Below are positions 37,171 to 48,000 of a DNA stretch of 50,915 nt, piece after piece; position 1 is the first letter of the stretch, and each line of letters starts with the position of its first letter. The DNA is from CAYUAI01 sp964442745. GTDB taxonomy: Bacteria > Pseudomonadota > Gammaproteobacteria > S012-40. Position numbers and translations under genes: made by a program. The notes under the pieces were generated by a model. The model searched no databases, had not been told where the DNA came from, and saw nothing but the letters and a program-made list of their open reading frames with translations. The stretch lies in NCBI GenBank assembly GCA_964442745.1, contig CAYUAI010000022.1:1-50915 (forward strand), in the 5' to 3' direction.

Positions 37171-38546
37171 CCAAATAACATAAGCTCCTCACCCATCAAG
37201 GGAAAACGTTGAGCAGCCGCTGAGTTTTCTATTCCCGCCAACCGCCTTAATGCCTGATGGATATGGCTTGGCGTCAGCCTTATTGCGGCAGGATTTTGAT
37301 CATTATAATCAGGTCGCAACGTCACTGGGTCCAAGGCAATCGCACCCAAAGTATCCGTCGTTTCACCTAGCACACGATTGCCTCTGATACGTTGCGTATT
37401 ATTACCGATGAACATCATACTACTAATGGGCCAGTGATCTTTCCCCCGATCTTTGTTGAAACGATTCATTCGACCAAAATCAGAACCCATGACAAGCACT
37501 ACGCGATCAGACAACCCCAATTCCTGGGCTTGCAATAAAATAGCATCAATGCCCTGCAGTAAATCCATCAACAAAGGATAATGCACTTCATCATGTTTCA
37601 CATGAGTGTCAAACCCACCCAGAGAAATATTTGCACTTGTCGCTACTCCGGCCTGATAAGCAGCCATCGCTAAACGACCTTGCTCGTAGACAGATATTGC
37701 CTTTTTCCGACCATTAAAAAAAGAGTTGGGAAAGGCAGAAAATGACGCTAAGTTGTTCGTGAAATCTTTCAAACGCTCAGTCCCAGTGCGTGACATGGCA
37801 TGCTTTGTCATTGAGCCTTGTATATTTGGTAAATACTGTGTAGACCGAAGTGTATCGAGACGCTGAGCGACAGAAGCCTCAATGAGTGACAATATATTAT
37901 CTGGATAATATTGGCGAATATCCATTGAACGAGGCGGAACACTTCGATTGGCATAAGCCAGTTCAAACAAGGCCTGCCTATTTTGAGAATCAATTTTTGT
38001 CGGAGGTACTAAATCTGCAGTATTTGAATAACCCCCATTGGTAAGGAAAGCTAAAGCTCTTTCCGGCGCTAACACACCCGCGGCTAAGGCAGAAAAACAA
38101 GGATAGCCCTTAATGAGCCGACCTCCCCAAGTATGTAACTGGCCATCAGAATGCGCAATTGTCCGGCAATCGATACCATTAATCACCAACAACTCTTGAA
38201 AATGACGAGTAAAAAATTGTTCCGCACTATACAATTTAGGATTATAACTTCGTTGTCCTGGCTGAAAATCATTAGGTGGCGGAGCAAATCGAAAGCGACC
38301 TACGGTACCAATATCTGCACGATTATAATTATTGATCCGCAACGGATTGTATGCATCACTATCATCACGATACCCTTTCGGATCACAAAAGCTGGTAGGA
38401 TCCCAGCCTCCAACGGCGTTAATTGTTAACCAAAGCGGCCCAGGATAATCATTTTGATCGGCAAATAATTCCATGCGAGGTACAAAAGGTAACAACGTCC
38501 CTAAACCTGCCAAACTTGTCATTTTTAAAAATTGGCGTCGTTTCAT
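37167..38546 (-). CDS. Tat-exported DUF1501 family protein
   Basis: The N-terminus KRRQFLKMTSLAGLGTLLPF is a twin-arginine signal, so the 459-residue protein is exported folded. The body matches DUF1501, a branch of the alkaline phosphatase/sulfatase fold: NAVGGWDPTSFCDPKG near 43-58, SLGGFDTHVKHDE near 308-320, and VVLVMGSDFGRMNRFN with KGxxHWP near 350-375. These Asp/His residues may bind metal, but no reaction is established for the family. It follows the DUF1592/1588-like gene by 19 bp on the same strand; this pairing is widespread in planctomycetes, myxobacteria and some gammaproteobacteria. Confidence 0.9.
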   Translation of the reverse strand: MKRRQFLKMTSLAGLGTLLPFVPRMELFADQNDYPGPLWLTINAVGGWDPTSFCDPKGYRDDSDAYNPLRINNYNRADIGTVGRFRFAPPPNDFQPGQRSYNPKLYSAEQFFTRHFQELLVINGIDCRTIAHSDGQLHTWGGRLIKGYPCFSALAAGVLAPERALAFLTNGGYSNTADLVPPTKIDSQNRQALFELAYANRSVPPRSMDIRQYYPDNILSLIEASVAQRLDTLRSTQYLPNIQGSMTKHAMSRTGTERLKDFTNNLASFSAFPNSFFNGRKKAISVYEQGRLAMAAYQAGVATSANISLGGFDTHVKHDEVHYPLLMDLLQGIDAILLQAQELGLSDRVVLVMGSDFGRMNRFNKDRGKDHWPISSMMFIGNNTQRIRGNRVLGETTDTLGAIALDPVTLRPDYNDQNPAAIRLTPSHIHQALRRLAGIENSAAAQRFPLMGEELMLFG

Positions 38547-38565
38547 CGCTTACAAACCCACCGGA

Positions 38566-41061
38566 TCACTCGTAAAAAAATCGATAGTCAGAAAAAAAAT
38601 AACTCAATACAGCCATCCAAGAGCGCACAGTTTTAAGCTGATCCTGGACAATCGGATCATTATCATTTAAAAATCCGCCACATTCTCGTACTAAACCAAC
38701 ACCGCGTGTTTGCTGCCAAACTTGCAACAAAAATTGGAAAACATGGTTCACTTCATTTGAACTAACCTCATATTGCTCACCTAAAACCCGCTTATACAAG
38801 TATTGTATATTTTTCTTAACCCTCACCAAACCCTGATCATTATTTGGCAAATCCTCTATTTCTACGAAAGGCAATAAAGCACGCTGGTTTGCCACCTGAC
38901 TAAATTCTAAGGGCGCTAATTCACATCCCAGCTGCAAGGCAATTTTTTGCTGAATCGCGGCAGTCAAACCATTTGGAAGGACATTGCGTTGCGTAATATT
39001 GACAGAATCAATTCCACCATAAAGTAATTGATACGTTTTTCCATCAATCAAACTTTTTCCACTGGGAGAATACCAAGCATAACCATCTGTCACCGCAATA
39101 ATCTTCCGGTGTAACTGCTCGGGTGATAGCAAATGGCCCATCCCGTACTCTAGCATCAGCTGGTTTGCACTCAATGGAACCGCATTTTCTGCACGAAAAT
39201 ACATGCTATTGATAACGGCTTTGATTAATACTTTAAGGTTGTAGTTACTACTGACAAACAGATTTTTTAAGTCCTCGAAAAAAACAGTATCTTGTCCTGG
39301 CTCTCTCCCCATCAAACTACGGTAAATTGTATGAACGGTATTTAGCGCAAAACGATTATCGGCAACAATCTTACCGGCAAGCCATTGCAAAGCAAAAGCG
39401 TTATCGCTAGCCGGTAACCATTCACCAATTTTTATATTAAAACCAGGAGCTAACATCCGTGGCGGGCTTAAGAAGCTAGGCCAAAGATTATAATCCCCGC
39501 GATAACGCCCAAAATCATCCCAATTTTTAAAGGCACCCGCCACCGGATCAATAACATCGTGGCAAACAGTACATTGAGGATCTTGTAATGTCGGAAATTC
39601 ACCCATCTGGTTTGTTAAATCTAAACCACCACGATCAGCCAAGCCTTCGACATCAACACCCAAAAAATACTGAAAAACATAGCGGGCACGGGCACGATTT
39701 ACATTCGTCATGGTCGATGGATATCGACTTAAGAATGGTAACGTAGTCAGTAGACCGGCATGAGGAATATAACGCCCAAACCGGTCCACTGTTTTCGCTG
39801 GTCGAAAGCGTTGAGGATCAACATTTTCGAAGCGATCGCCATAGCTAAAATTAAAGGCCGAATCACCAATGACTTCTCCATTGAATAGTGTCGCCGAGTA
39901 GGCGTTCACCATCAAATAATCAGCAGTTAAAATTTCAGTGAATGGTAAATCATGTTTAACAACATGTTTAATAAGCTCTAGCGGCGCTTGAGCAATACCA
40001 TAATTCAAGTGACGTCTGATGGTTCGAGATTCATTTAACTGATACCCCTGCGCGGAAAGCGACTTATCACTGAAATATGTCTTATTGGAAAAATTATCAA
40101 ATTTTAACGCTAATGCTCGCGTATCAGGGGTATACGCATCGGTTAGTAAAACATCATTGTAAATTTCTTTTACGCGCAAATAGAAGTCTTCTTCTGTCAG
40201 GATACTATCCAGCAAACCATCAATAATGATTTCAAGTTCTATCTCGTTAAAAGCGCTATTAATCGCTCGTTCTTCCCCCGGCGTAGGTAAACGCCCAGCC
40301 AATGCCAATGTCGTCTTTCGCCAACGTTCATAAGAGCCAGCTAATACTAATTCAGATTTGGCAATATTGTCTTCATAGCATATTTCCATATTATCAACCA
40401 TCGCTTGCAAGATGAGATAATCGGGATGACGTTCATTAAGGATTTCTCCCGCCACATGGTCGCCGTTCACATTACTCGTTTTACTAAGCAGTAATGAATT
40501 GCCATTCAAGTCAGTTTTCACTACTCCTTGGCGAAATGAACGAAAATTAAGGGCTAACGCATTTTTAACAAGCCCTGAGACAAAATTCAAAGCCGTCGAC
40601 GCACTACTTTTATTATGACAACCTAAACAGTCTCGCTCCAATACTGGCCAAGTATCCTGAGAAAAATTCGCTTCAAACGCATTACATGCTTGTTCCGTAA
40701 CGACAACATTCTGGTAGGCCACACCCGCATTACCAACACTGTCTGTGGCGATCCAAGTCACTGTAGTTTTACCGGGTGGAAAACCATTTAGCTTAGCATC
40801 ATTGCTAAAACTCACTTGGCCAATCGCGTTTTTCACCCCCGTTGGGCGCCCTAAAAACACTTCGGTTAAAGACCCTGTCGAACGTATTTTAATGTCGGAA
40901 GGGGGTGATAGATCAAGCAAAACCTGCACACGGTTAGCAACCACCACATCCTGGGTGATCCCCTTTATTGATGTCTCATGTGTGACAGGTTCTGAGCAAG
41001 CGCTCATAAAAAAAATACACACGAAACCCACATCAATCAACAAATAACGAATGATCGTCAT
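38566..41061 (-). CDS. heme-binding lipoprotein with DUF1592/DUF1588-type domains
   Basis: Lipobox FFMSAC (C22) marks a lipoprotein. Residues about 30-125 look like a HYR/Ig-like domain (GKTTVTWIATDSVGNAG). A first heme motif is CLGCH (C145-H149). The body (about 235-640) resembles the DUF1592/1588 region of planctomycete-type proteins, including GLLTTLPFLSRYPSTMTNVN then RARARYVFQYFLGVD and a second heme motif CTVCHDVIDPVAGAF. The last ~180 residues contain a DUF1585-like segment (FRAENAVPLSANQLMLEYGM). Length is 831. It heads a two-gene unit with the DUF1501 gene. The protein probably acts in the envelope; the substrate is unknown. Confidence 0.86.
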   Translation of the reverse strand: MTIIRYLLIDVGFVCIFFMSACSEPVTHETSIKGITQDVVVANRVQVLLDLSPPSDIKIRSTGSLTEVFLGRPTGVKNAIGQVSFSNDAKLNGFPPGKTTVTWIATDSVGNAGVAYQNVVVTEQACNAFEANFSQDTWPVLERDCLGCHNKSSASTALNFVSGLVKNALALNFRSFRQGVVKTDLNGNSLLLSKTSNVNGDHVAGEILNERHPDYLILQAMVDNMEICYEDNIAKSELVLAGSYERWRKTTLALAGRLPTPGEERAINSAFNEIELEIIIDGLLDSILTEEDFYLRVKEIYNDVLLTDAYTPDTRALALKFDNFSNKTYFSDKSLSAQGYQLNESRTIRRHLNYGIAQAPLELIKHVVKHDLPFTEILTADYLMVNAYSATLFNGEVIGDSAFNFSYGDRFENVDPQRFRPAKTVDRFGRYIPHAGLLTTLPFLSRYPSTMTNVNRARARYVFQYFLGVDVEGLADRGGLDLTNQMGEFPTLQDPQCTVCHDVIDPVAGAFKNWDDFGRYRGDYNLWPSFLSPPRMLAPGFNIKIGEWLPASDNAFALQWLAGKIVADNRFALNTVHTIYRSLMGREPGQDTVFFEDLKNLFVSSNYNLKVLIKAVINSMYFRAENAVPLSANQLMLEYGMGHLLSPEQLHRKIIAVTDGYAWYSPSGKSLIDGKTYQLLYGGIDSVNITQRNVLPNGLTAAIQQKIALQLGCELAPLEFSQVANQRALLPFVEIEDLPNNDQGLVRVKKNIQYLYKRVLGEQYEVSSNEVNHVFQFLLQVWQQTRGVGLVRECGGFLNDNDPIVQDQLKTVRSWMAVLSYFFSDYRFFYE

Positions 41062-41827
41062 TATCGTTTTGTCCGCTAAGCTAAATCGACGCCCCCAGAA
41101 TTAGCTTTTGCGCCCTCCCCACCGTCTCATTTGTGAAATTTTTTTCGTTTTGGCAACACAAACGCCAATACATCATTTTTGATTAAATTTTTTCCGGTTA
41201 AATACTTTTGATGACAGATAAGACACCATCATGCACCCAAAGTCGTTAGAAAGCTGGAAAATTCAGTAACAGGTATGATGTTATATTTATTTTTTGGCGA
41301 ATCCGCCACAATATTTAAACTCGGCATCTCCATTAGAAAACATTTTATTATTTGCTAGCCTAGTGATTATTATTGGGTAATCACATTTGTAATCTTAGTC
41401 TAATGAGCGTAAAAAGTCAGCATACAATCAACTAGCCCCCTACGTTAACCGATCATATTGTAGGCTCACCGCAACAAATTGATCAATCTACCCCTATTTA
41501 TTGTATGATAACAAAATACTGAAAAACGATTATAATTGATCAATGCTTAATAAATTATTGTACGATATCACTGATGCAGTAGATAGAAATTGAGGAACTC
41601 AACAATAAAAGCTTGATTAAAGCCTATTCAAATATTATATTTTAACATGTTAAGAATACGTTAAGAAACACGGAAAATAAAGATCACAATCCTCTTTTCC
41701 ATGGCGCTAAGTATTCATGCGAATAACAAAAATTACTTAAGATCGCTCGTTCAATTGCGTAATAACAAATCAAATTCGTCATTGAACATACTCTAAATCG
41801 TCTTTTGGCGCTTAATAAGGACATATT
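41062..41827. other. divergent regulatory region upstream of a subunit gene
   Basis: This 766-bp, AT-rich region lies between the start of the heme lipoprotein gene (minus) and the first subunit-like gene (plus). It contains a duplicated 35-base module at 41478-41512 and 41535-41569. AATAAGGACATATT before 41828 holds a clear AAGGA ribosome site. No gene is supported within it. Confidence 0.5.
41478..41569. promoter_or_regulatory. duplicated palindrome-plus-motif module, possible operator
   Basis: Two copies, 57 bp apart, share ATTGATCAAT, ten unmatched bases, then TTATTGTAYGATAWC (41478-41512 and 41535-41569). The 10-base part is a perfect palindrome. Conservation of both motifs and of the spacer length, with a diverged spacer, suggests protein-binding sites. 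The nearby FixJ-type regulator is a possible binder, but this is a guess. Confidence 0.5.
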
Positions 41828-42415
41828 ATGAAATACCTCACCTTGCCCACCATCGCCACCATCGCCTTCAGTTCTCAAATTAGCCTGGCGGAATTGGAAC
41901 GCCATGACACCTCTAAAGTATCCGCCAAAATTACCCCTCGCATTGCAGTTCAAACGCAAAAAGCAAGCATCTACTTAGGCAATGTAATGCAAGGCGAATT
42001 CGATGGTGAACTCACCTTTTTAGTCCAAGCAAATAACGATGTAGTTAGCCTCTCAGTCGGCGCGACAGATCTCTATAAGGGAATGGATATTAACAATAGT
42101 GTGGCACCACTGAGGTTGTCCCATCAAGGCGCTTTTATTTTTGCAAATGGCGCCTCTCCCATTGATGGAGAAGATAATAATGCGACCTGGATAGGGAACG
42201 AAAATATCGGCGGCTTTCCAGCAATGCTCTCTGAGCCCATTTTATTTGAAAGCAACCGCAATGGCTATTTTGAGAATGAAATTGATGTACAGGTAAGGTG
42301 GAATATTGACAACCCCGGACAAACTGAAGGGACATATGGCGGTTATGTCACTCTATGGGCCGCCTTAGATGGTGCAAACGACATGGCAAGTATTGAGATT
42401 TATACAGATAAATAA
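41828..42415 (+). CDS. exported fibre-subunit-like protein (paralogue 1)
   Basis: Signal peptide at 1-21 (ending ISLAEL), then a ~170-residue beta-rich domain. It is related to the two exported proteins at 49374-49949 and 50317-50913. Shared features are the SxYLGNVMQGEF strand (compare NIGDVMSGTF), TDLYKGMD (compare THLYKGMD, THLYKDSD), the paired W-containing strands before the end, and a closing TEGTYGGYVTLW strand. The final Gly-Tyr-Gly-Gly-Tyr strand resembles the last strand of chaperone-usher pilins. It has no cysteines. It is transcribed toward the regulator gene and separated from the other subunits by the whole locus, so it may be a minor or tip subunit. Confidence 0.75.
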   Translation: MKYLTLPTIATIAFSSQISLAELERHDTSKVSAKITPRIAVQTQKASIYLGNVMQGEFDGELTFLVQANNDVVSLSVGATDLYKGMDINNSVAPLRLSHQGAFIFANGASPIDGEDNNATWIGNENIGGFPAMLSEPILFESNRNGYFENEIDVQVRWNIDNPGQTEGTYGGYVTLWAALDGANDMASIEIYTDK

Positions 42416-42592
42416 AGCATCATGCCCTGATGCATAATGCGCAGCTAGCTACGTCCTCTCATCGCGGCGCATCCATCCTACATTCCACACTCAGACACCT
42501 GAGACTCATAAAAGAATTTGATTTCGCCTAAATTTTTCTCTGAGTCAACACAATACGGCTAGCATTGGGGGAGTGAGTGCGAAATATGGGAT

Positions 42593-43267
42593 CTATGAGA
42601 CATGACCCAGCTTTTCGAAATCATGAACCTTCATTGCAAGCGCATCTTCATAGTCTACATCTAACGACATGAGCAAGCGCACGACTTCAACTGGCGTTTT
42701 AACCTGCATTTTGTCTAGAATATTTTTTCTATGTACATCAACTGTTTTACTGCTGATCCCAAGATGTGCGCCAATGGCCTTGCTGAACCGACCGGATACG
42801 ATTAAGTCGAGCACCTCTCGTTCTCGGTCAGATAGTTTTTTCAGTCGGGAAATAATTTCCCGGCTACGATGAGTACGGCCAAGCATTTTTTTACTTTGCG
42901 ATATACTTTCATGAATACAATCAAGTAGCGCTTGATCATTAAAGGGCTTTTCAAAGAAATTCATGGCCCCCGTTCGCATCGCACGCACGGCCATGGAAAC
43001 GTCACCGTGACCAGTAATCATGATAACGGGTAGCGGTATTTTTTTAGCCACAACCAATTGCTGTAATTCTAAACCACTCATGCCTGGCATACGCACATCT
43101 AGCACTAAACAACCTGGCCCAGCTGGCTTATAACCGTTCAAAAACTCTTGTGCTAAACTAAAACAAGCGGCTTTTAATCCAACAGATTTCATTAATAAGC
43201 TTAACGCATCACGGACAGAGTCGCTATCATCAACGATATATACAATCGGATCTTCATTTATTAACAT
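42593..43267 (-). CDS. FixJ/NarL-type response regulator
   Basis: A 224-residue two-component regulator. Receiver domain 8-125: VYIVDDSDSVR acidic pocket, phospho-acceptor Asp in LVLDVRMPGMSG, Thr in MITGHGD and Lys in FFEKPF. A LuxR-type helix-turn-helix follows (LSDREREVLDLIVSGRFSKA; SSKTVDVHRKNILDKM). I start at the ATG at 43267, 11 bp past the kinase stop; a longer reading from 43468 overlaps the kinase and is not needed. It should be phosphorylated by the adjacent kinase and bind DNA. Targets are unknown; fibre genes on both sides are the obvious candidates. Confidence 0.93.
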   Translation of the reverse strand: MLINEDPIVYIVDDSDSVRDALSLLMKSVGLKAACFSLAQEFLNGYKPAGPGCLVLDVRMPGMSGLELQQLVVAKKIPLPVIMITGHGDVSMAVRAMRTGAMNFFEKPFNDQALLDCIHESISQSKKMLGRTHRSREIISRLKKLSDREREVLDLIVSGRFSKAIGAHLGISSKTVDVHRKNILDKMQVKTPVEVVRLLMSLDVDYEDALAMKVHDFEKLGHVS

Positions 43268-43277
43268 ATTTTTATTA

Positions 43278-44936
43278 TTAGCGTGCTGCAGGTAAAGAAA
43301 ATTTAAATGTCGCCCCTTCTGCCTGATTAGGCACCCACCACAGGCGACCCCCATGCGATTCAATAATGGAACGGCTAATCGATAACCCCATCCCCATTCC
43401 ATTAGACTTAGTACTGATAAACGGATCAAATACCCGATCAACGATCTTCGGATCGATGCCAACACCATTATCGCGAATGCTCACTTCGACACAGCCTTCA
43501 TCCATCGTTGAGATAAAAAATTGTCGTGTTTTACTATCACTCGCCACCACAGCCTCTAAACCATTGCGCAGTAAATTAATAACGACCTGCTCAATTTGTA
43601 TGCTATCGGCTACAACGAGAGGTAACCCCTCCCCCAATTGCAAAGACAGACTAATATAATACCTATTCAGTTCCGGCTCAACAAGGTTTACTGCATCTTC
43701 AATCACAGCATTGATATCCACTTTACTTCTTTTCGAAGTATCACGCCGTACAAAACGCCGTATACCGCGAATGATCTCACCGGCTCGCGTCGCTTCCTGT
43801 GATATTGCTTTGATCGCTGAGGCGATTTCTTCACGCCCTCCCGTACCATAATTCATCATACGCTCACAGGCTTGCGCATAACTGGTAATCGCGCAAAGTG
43901 GTTGATTTATTTCATGAGCAAGTGCCGTCGCCATTTCATCAATAGTACTGACCCTGGAAACCCGAGCAAGCTCAACCAAGCGACTACTACGACGCCTTTC
44001 CGCTCGATTTTGTTCACTAATATCGGAAGCTAAAAAAACAACGCCCTTAACTTGCTCATCCTCCCCCAAATGCGGCAGGGCACTGGCGCTAATATAACGA
44101 TTTCCCGTGACGCTATCTGAGACTAACGCCTCGAAACTTTGCTTATGACCGGCGAGCGCCTTTCTTACGTATAACGCAATCTGTTCACCAAGTACATGGG
44201 TCACGGTCCTCGCGGTAACCCCCTCATGTGAATACCCAAACCAATCTTCAAATGCCCGATTATTGAATCGAAAACATTCTTTCAGGTCCACATACGCCAC
44301 CAACACGGGTAATGCATCGATGATTAAGCCAAGCTGCCTTTCTCGGTCTCTCAACGCCTCTTCAGTATAACGAATATCCGTGATATCCCGACCAATAATA
44401 GCCGCGTATTTCATCTCGTTATTCGGACCCGTTAACATCTTATAAGCACAAGAAATCAGTAATTTTTGATCGCTTTTTGTACGCCAAAAATATTCACAAG
44501 ACTTGACATAACCCTTTTCATAGAAAGCAATTAAACTCTTTTTCACTCGCTCCTGGTTTTGTGTCGCGATAAAAGTATCCCAAAAATGATTTCCTAAAAC
44601 ATCCGTATCTTCATAACCAAAAACTTCTTTTAAAGACCGATTCACATGCATAACCTTGCCTGACTCATCCAGCACCAGCAATAATGTATCAGTAAAATCT
44701 AATATAATAGAAAGAATGTCGAAATAATTTTTTAGTGTCATGCCATCGCACGATGGAAGATGCTGAAAGCGAGCTAGCGCGTTAGCAGAAGCATGATCAA
44801 CGATAGGTATATTTTGATTTTGCCCCATAAAAAACTCACAAAAAGCAGCAACACCTTGATAAGACATAAGCTGTGCATTCAGTTTTTCAATATGCGCCAG
44901 TAATTCACTTTTTGATAATTTGGCATAGTTTGTCAT
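43278..44936 (-). CDS. PAS-domain sensor histidine kinase (FixL-like layout)
   Basis: A 552-residue kinase with no membrane segment, so probably cytoplasmic. An N-terminal coil (1-75) is followed by two PAS domains (about 78-195, LLLVLDESGKVMHVNRSLKE; 205-320, VLVAYVDLKECFRFNNRAFE). The HisKA helix has the phospho-acceptor in ALAHEINQPLCAI. The ATPase domain has NLLRNGLEA (N box), DNGVGID (G1), FDPFISTK (F) and GMGMGLSI (G2). The HEINQPL motif is typical of the FixL/TtrS group. I do not see an identifiable heme-PAS histidine, so oxygen sensing is not supported. It is directly followed by its regulator. Confidence 0.93.
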   Translation of the reverse strand: MTNYAKLSKSELLAHIEKLNAQLMSYQGVAAFCEFFMGQNQNIPIVDHASANALARFQHLPSCDGMTLKNYFDILSIILDFTDTLLLVLDESGKVMHVNRSLKEVFGYEDTDVLGNHFWDTFIATQNQERVKKSLIAFYEKGYVKSCEYFWRTKSDQKLLISCAYKMLTGPNNEMKYAAIIGRDITDIRYTEEALRDRERQLGLIIDALPVLVAYVDLKECFRFNNRAFEDWFGYSHEGVTARTVTHVLGEQIALYVRKALAGHKQSFEALVSDSVTGNRYISASALPHLGEDEQVKGVVFLASDISEQNRAERRRSSRLVELARVSRVSTIDEMATALAHEINQPLCAITSYAQACERMMNYGTGGREEIASAIKAISQEATRAGEIIRGIRRFVRRDTSKRSKVDINAVIEDAVNLVEPELNRYYISLSLQLGEGLPLVVADSIQIEQVVINLLRNGLEAVVASDSKTRQFFISTMDEGCVEVSIRDNGVGIDPKIVDRVFDPFISTKSNGMGMGLSISRSIIESHGGRLWWVPNQAEGATFKFSLPAAR

Positions 44937-45026
44937 GACATCATCATCGCTAACCGTTCATTGGCAAACAAAAATACAGATAACGAAGCGTTCTGACAAA
45001 TAGCACGGCTCACGCCAATGAAATGA

Positions 45027-48000
45027 TCATTCATCCTCATCAAGCTCAAGCAGGGGATTTCGATCCCCCTTAAATTCTAAGCGAAAATTAATATTTTCAA
45101 TATCATCAGGTTCAAATGAAGTCTCCAAGGTAATTTCAGGCTTTTCATCCGCGATTCGATAGCTACTTGGGACCGTCATCGGATCGATATCAACCCTATA
45201 TTTACCGGGCCGCAACTCGCCAAAATAATAACCCCCACCAGAATCGGCAATGGAACGCCCCACCACTTGCCCATCATCGACCTTGATTAACAACACCATA
45301 GCGCCAGGCAGTTCACGCACCGGCTGACCAAGTCGAGACACACTAATCACACCCGATATAGAACCTAAGGCTGAAACACCCAGTTTGACTTGAGTGAATA
45401 TATGCTCTTCCCAAATCGCTTCTTGCGCTCCCTGGGTTGGTGTATAAATTGCCGGGATATCTTCCAGATCCAAACTCAAAATTACTCGATCTTTAAACGA
45501 ACGTCGATTAGTAAAAAAGAATCCATTGTCATCGCTCATTAACGTTTGGCGACCATCCACCAACACGGTCATATGAGGTATCCCCGGCTCCCCAGGCTCA
45601 TGATGCCCATTGGCATTAACATCCAGATACACGAGTCCTTTGATGCCACCGGCTCGCGGATTGATCCGCCAATCATTAGGAATACGATTTATTCTGCCTC
45701 CCCCAGGAAAAAATAGTGAGCTGACCGTTAAATTAACATTGGCGGTAAAAGAACGACTCGCCTCACTATAAGTAATTCCGCCACCGATGACATTACGGCG
45801 ACTGACATTTAAAGGATAATCAAAATCTAAATTTGCCGTCCCTTGTTTATTTTGCAAATCATAACGATACCGTAGAATAAAATCTAACACGCCCGTCGTT
45901 CGTCGAACACGCTGAAAAGTCACACCCGCATTCTTCTGGCCAGACTTTGGATCACGAAAATCAAACGATAAACGATTATACCGCCCAATAGAAAATTTGG
46001 ATTCGACTTTTAAGCCAAATGAAAACGTGGACCCCATTAATGGAAAACTTAGCCCTGAGCGTAAACTACCTTCGGATGAATTATCAATAGCATCTCCCCA
46101 AACATATTCAGCGTTGAAACGTGCAAAGCGAGCTGGTTGAAAATTAACACGACTAGAATACATTTTCTCCAACGCTAACACACTAGAATTCGGCAAATTT
46201 TTTCTGACACTATCAACGCGCAATCTAAATTTCGTCGTCCAAAAATTTAGGGTGGGAAAATTTAATTCGGAGATAGCGAAATCTTCCTGCTGGTTATTGG
46301 ATAATTTTTGAATTCTCGCGGCACTGCCTTGCAATGAAAATCCGGCCTGGTTTCTCCATTCACCAAATAATGAATAACCTTTTCGATCGCCAATATCTCG
46401 ACTACCGTTAGTATAATCTTTATCATAAGAAAAAGCCGTCGATGACAACAGAATATTTTCTTGCCCATAATCAACAGAAACATCCCTGGCCCGTGGGCTA
46501 CTCGGCGCATTTTCAATAAAATTTGCCGCAATCGCCCCTTTGACAATGAGATTCTCTAACATTTTCAAGGTAAGACTCTCACCTAAAAATACCCGCTGAG
46601 GGGCATCCTCCTGAGTCGAGGGATTATTGAAAACGGCGCCCTTAAAAAAATCGTCTTGATAAGCCGCTACCATGCCTAAGGTCGCAAAACGAGAAATCCC
46701 GTAATAAAAACCAACGCCACCAAAAATACCCTCTGCATTTAATCCATCATTGAGTTTTTTTCGTTTTGTGCCAAACCCCATGGAGTAAGCGCCCTGCTTC
46801 TCTGGCAATAGATCACTGGCGCCTAACAGCGTTTTTCGATACTCATCAATCGAACCATCGGGGTTTTCCACCGCAATCCTTATCTCATTCACTCGTTTCG
46901 ATAATAATCCCACGCCAGAAAATACATATCGACCTTGCCCCGGTGGCGCCTCCTTAGTATCTTCCACCAGCACGGTATCTACAAGCCGACCATTAATAAA
47001 TAATCGAACCGTGGCCCCTAATTGTTCAAATCCATCAAACGTCACTTCCGAGACAAAATTAAAGCGACTATTATTCAAGAAAACATTTCTATTTTTATCT
47101 GAAATACCGCCCGCAATCCCTCTCACCACTAAACCGGTAAAAGAGGCTGATGGCACAATCAAATGACTTAAACCCACATTGGTATCGCCAATTCGCATAT
47201 TCGCCGTTTGACTTTTAGAAAACCACAAGCCACGATTAAACCACAAAGGGGCTTTCGGCACACGCCCTGTTTTTAAATCAATGTTCTCAGCCAAACGCAA
47301 TACATAACTGCCATTAAATATTTGTCCATAAAGTGACACATCAGGCCGCAATTTACTTGATGAGGCTGTTTTTGAAACCCGACCATCCAACCTTATCCCC
47401 GCATCAATAAAAGATAACCATTCTCTTGAATTAGCGGGCATGCGTATCGATTCCGTGACGGGCAAATTTTCTGTAATTTTTTTAAATAAGCTAAAATCAA
47501 TGCTCGACATTTTGTCATCGGGAAACACCCGTAATTTTTTTTTAGTGGTCAAAAAGTAGGTATATTCAGCATCATTCCATTGATAGTCAAAACCGAACAA
47601 ATCACCTAAAGTTTCTTCAGGTAAATAGATTTCCTGCTCACCCGTTACCTCCGAAACACCGCTAATCATGGCGTACTGGCGACCATTCGATAAAATGGTG
47701 AATTCATTGGCTGCCACATTAATTTCTACCGAGTAAGTTGAGACCTTATCAATGGAAAATGATAACTGGTGGTCGGTCAATTTTCCTTCGGCTTGAAAAA
47801 TATTTAACAAACGTAGAAAGGGGATATAACGCAACCCCTTATCGGTGGTAAACATATCAAAATCAAACACTGACACTTGGTGGCGCGCCACCCGGCCTCG
47901 CAGCGAAAAACCCACCACATCGACGGTCACTTGCTGATTCGAGAGTTGCAGATGTGTCGGATTCAAAGATTTTTCAGCAGAAAAAGTCTCGACAATATTT

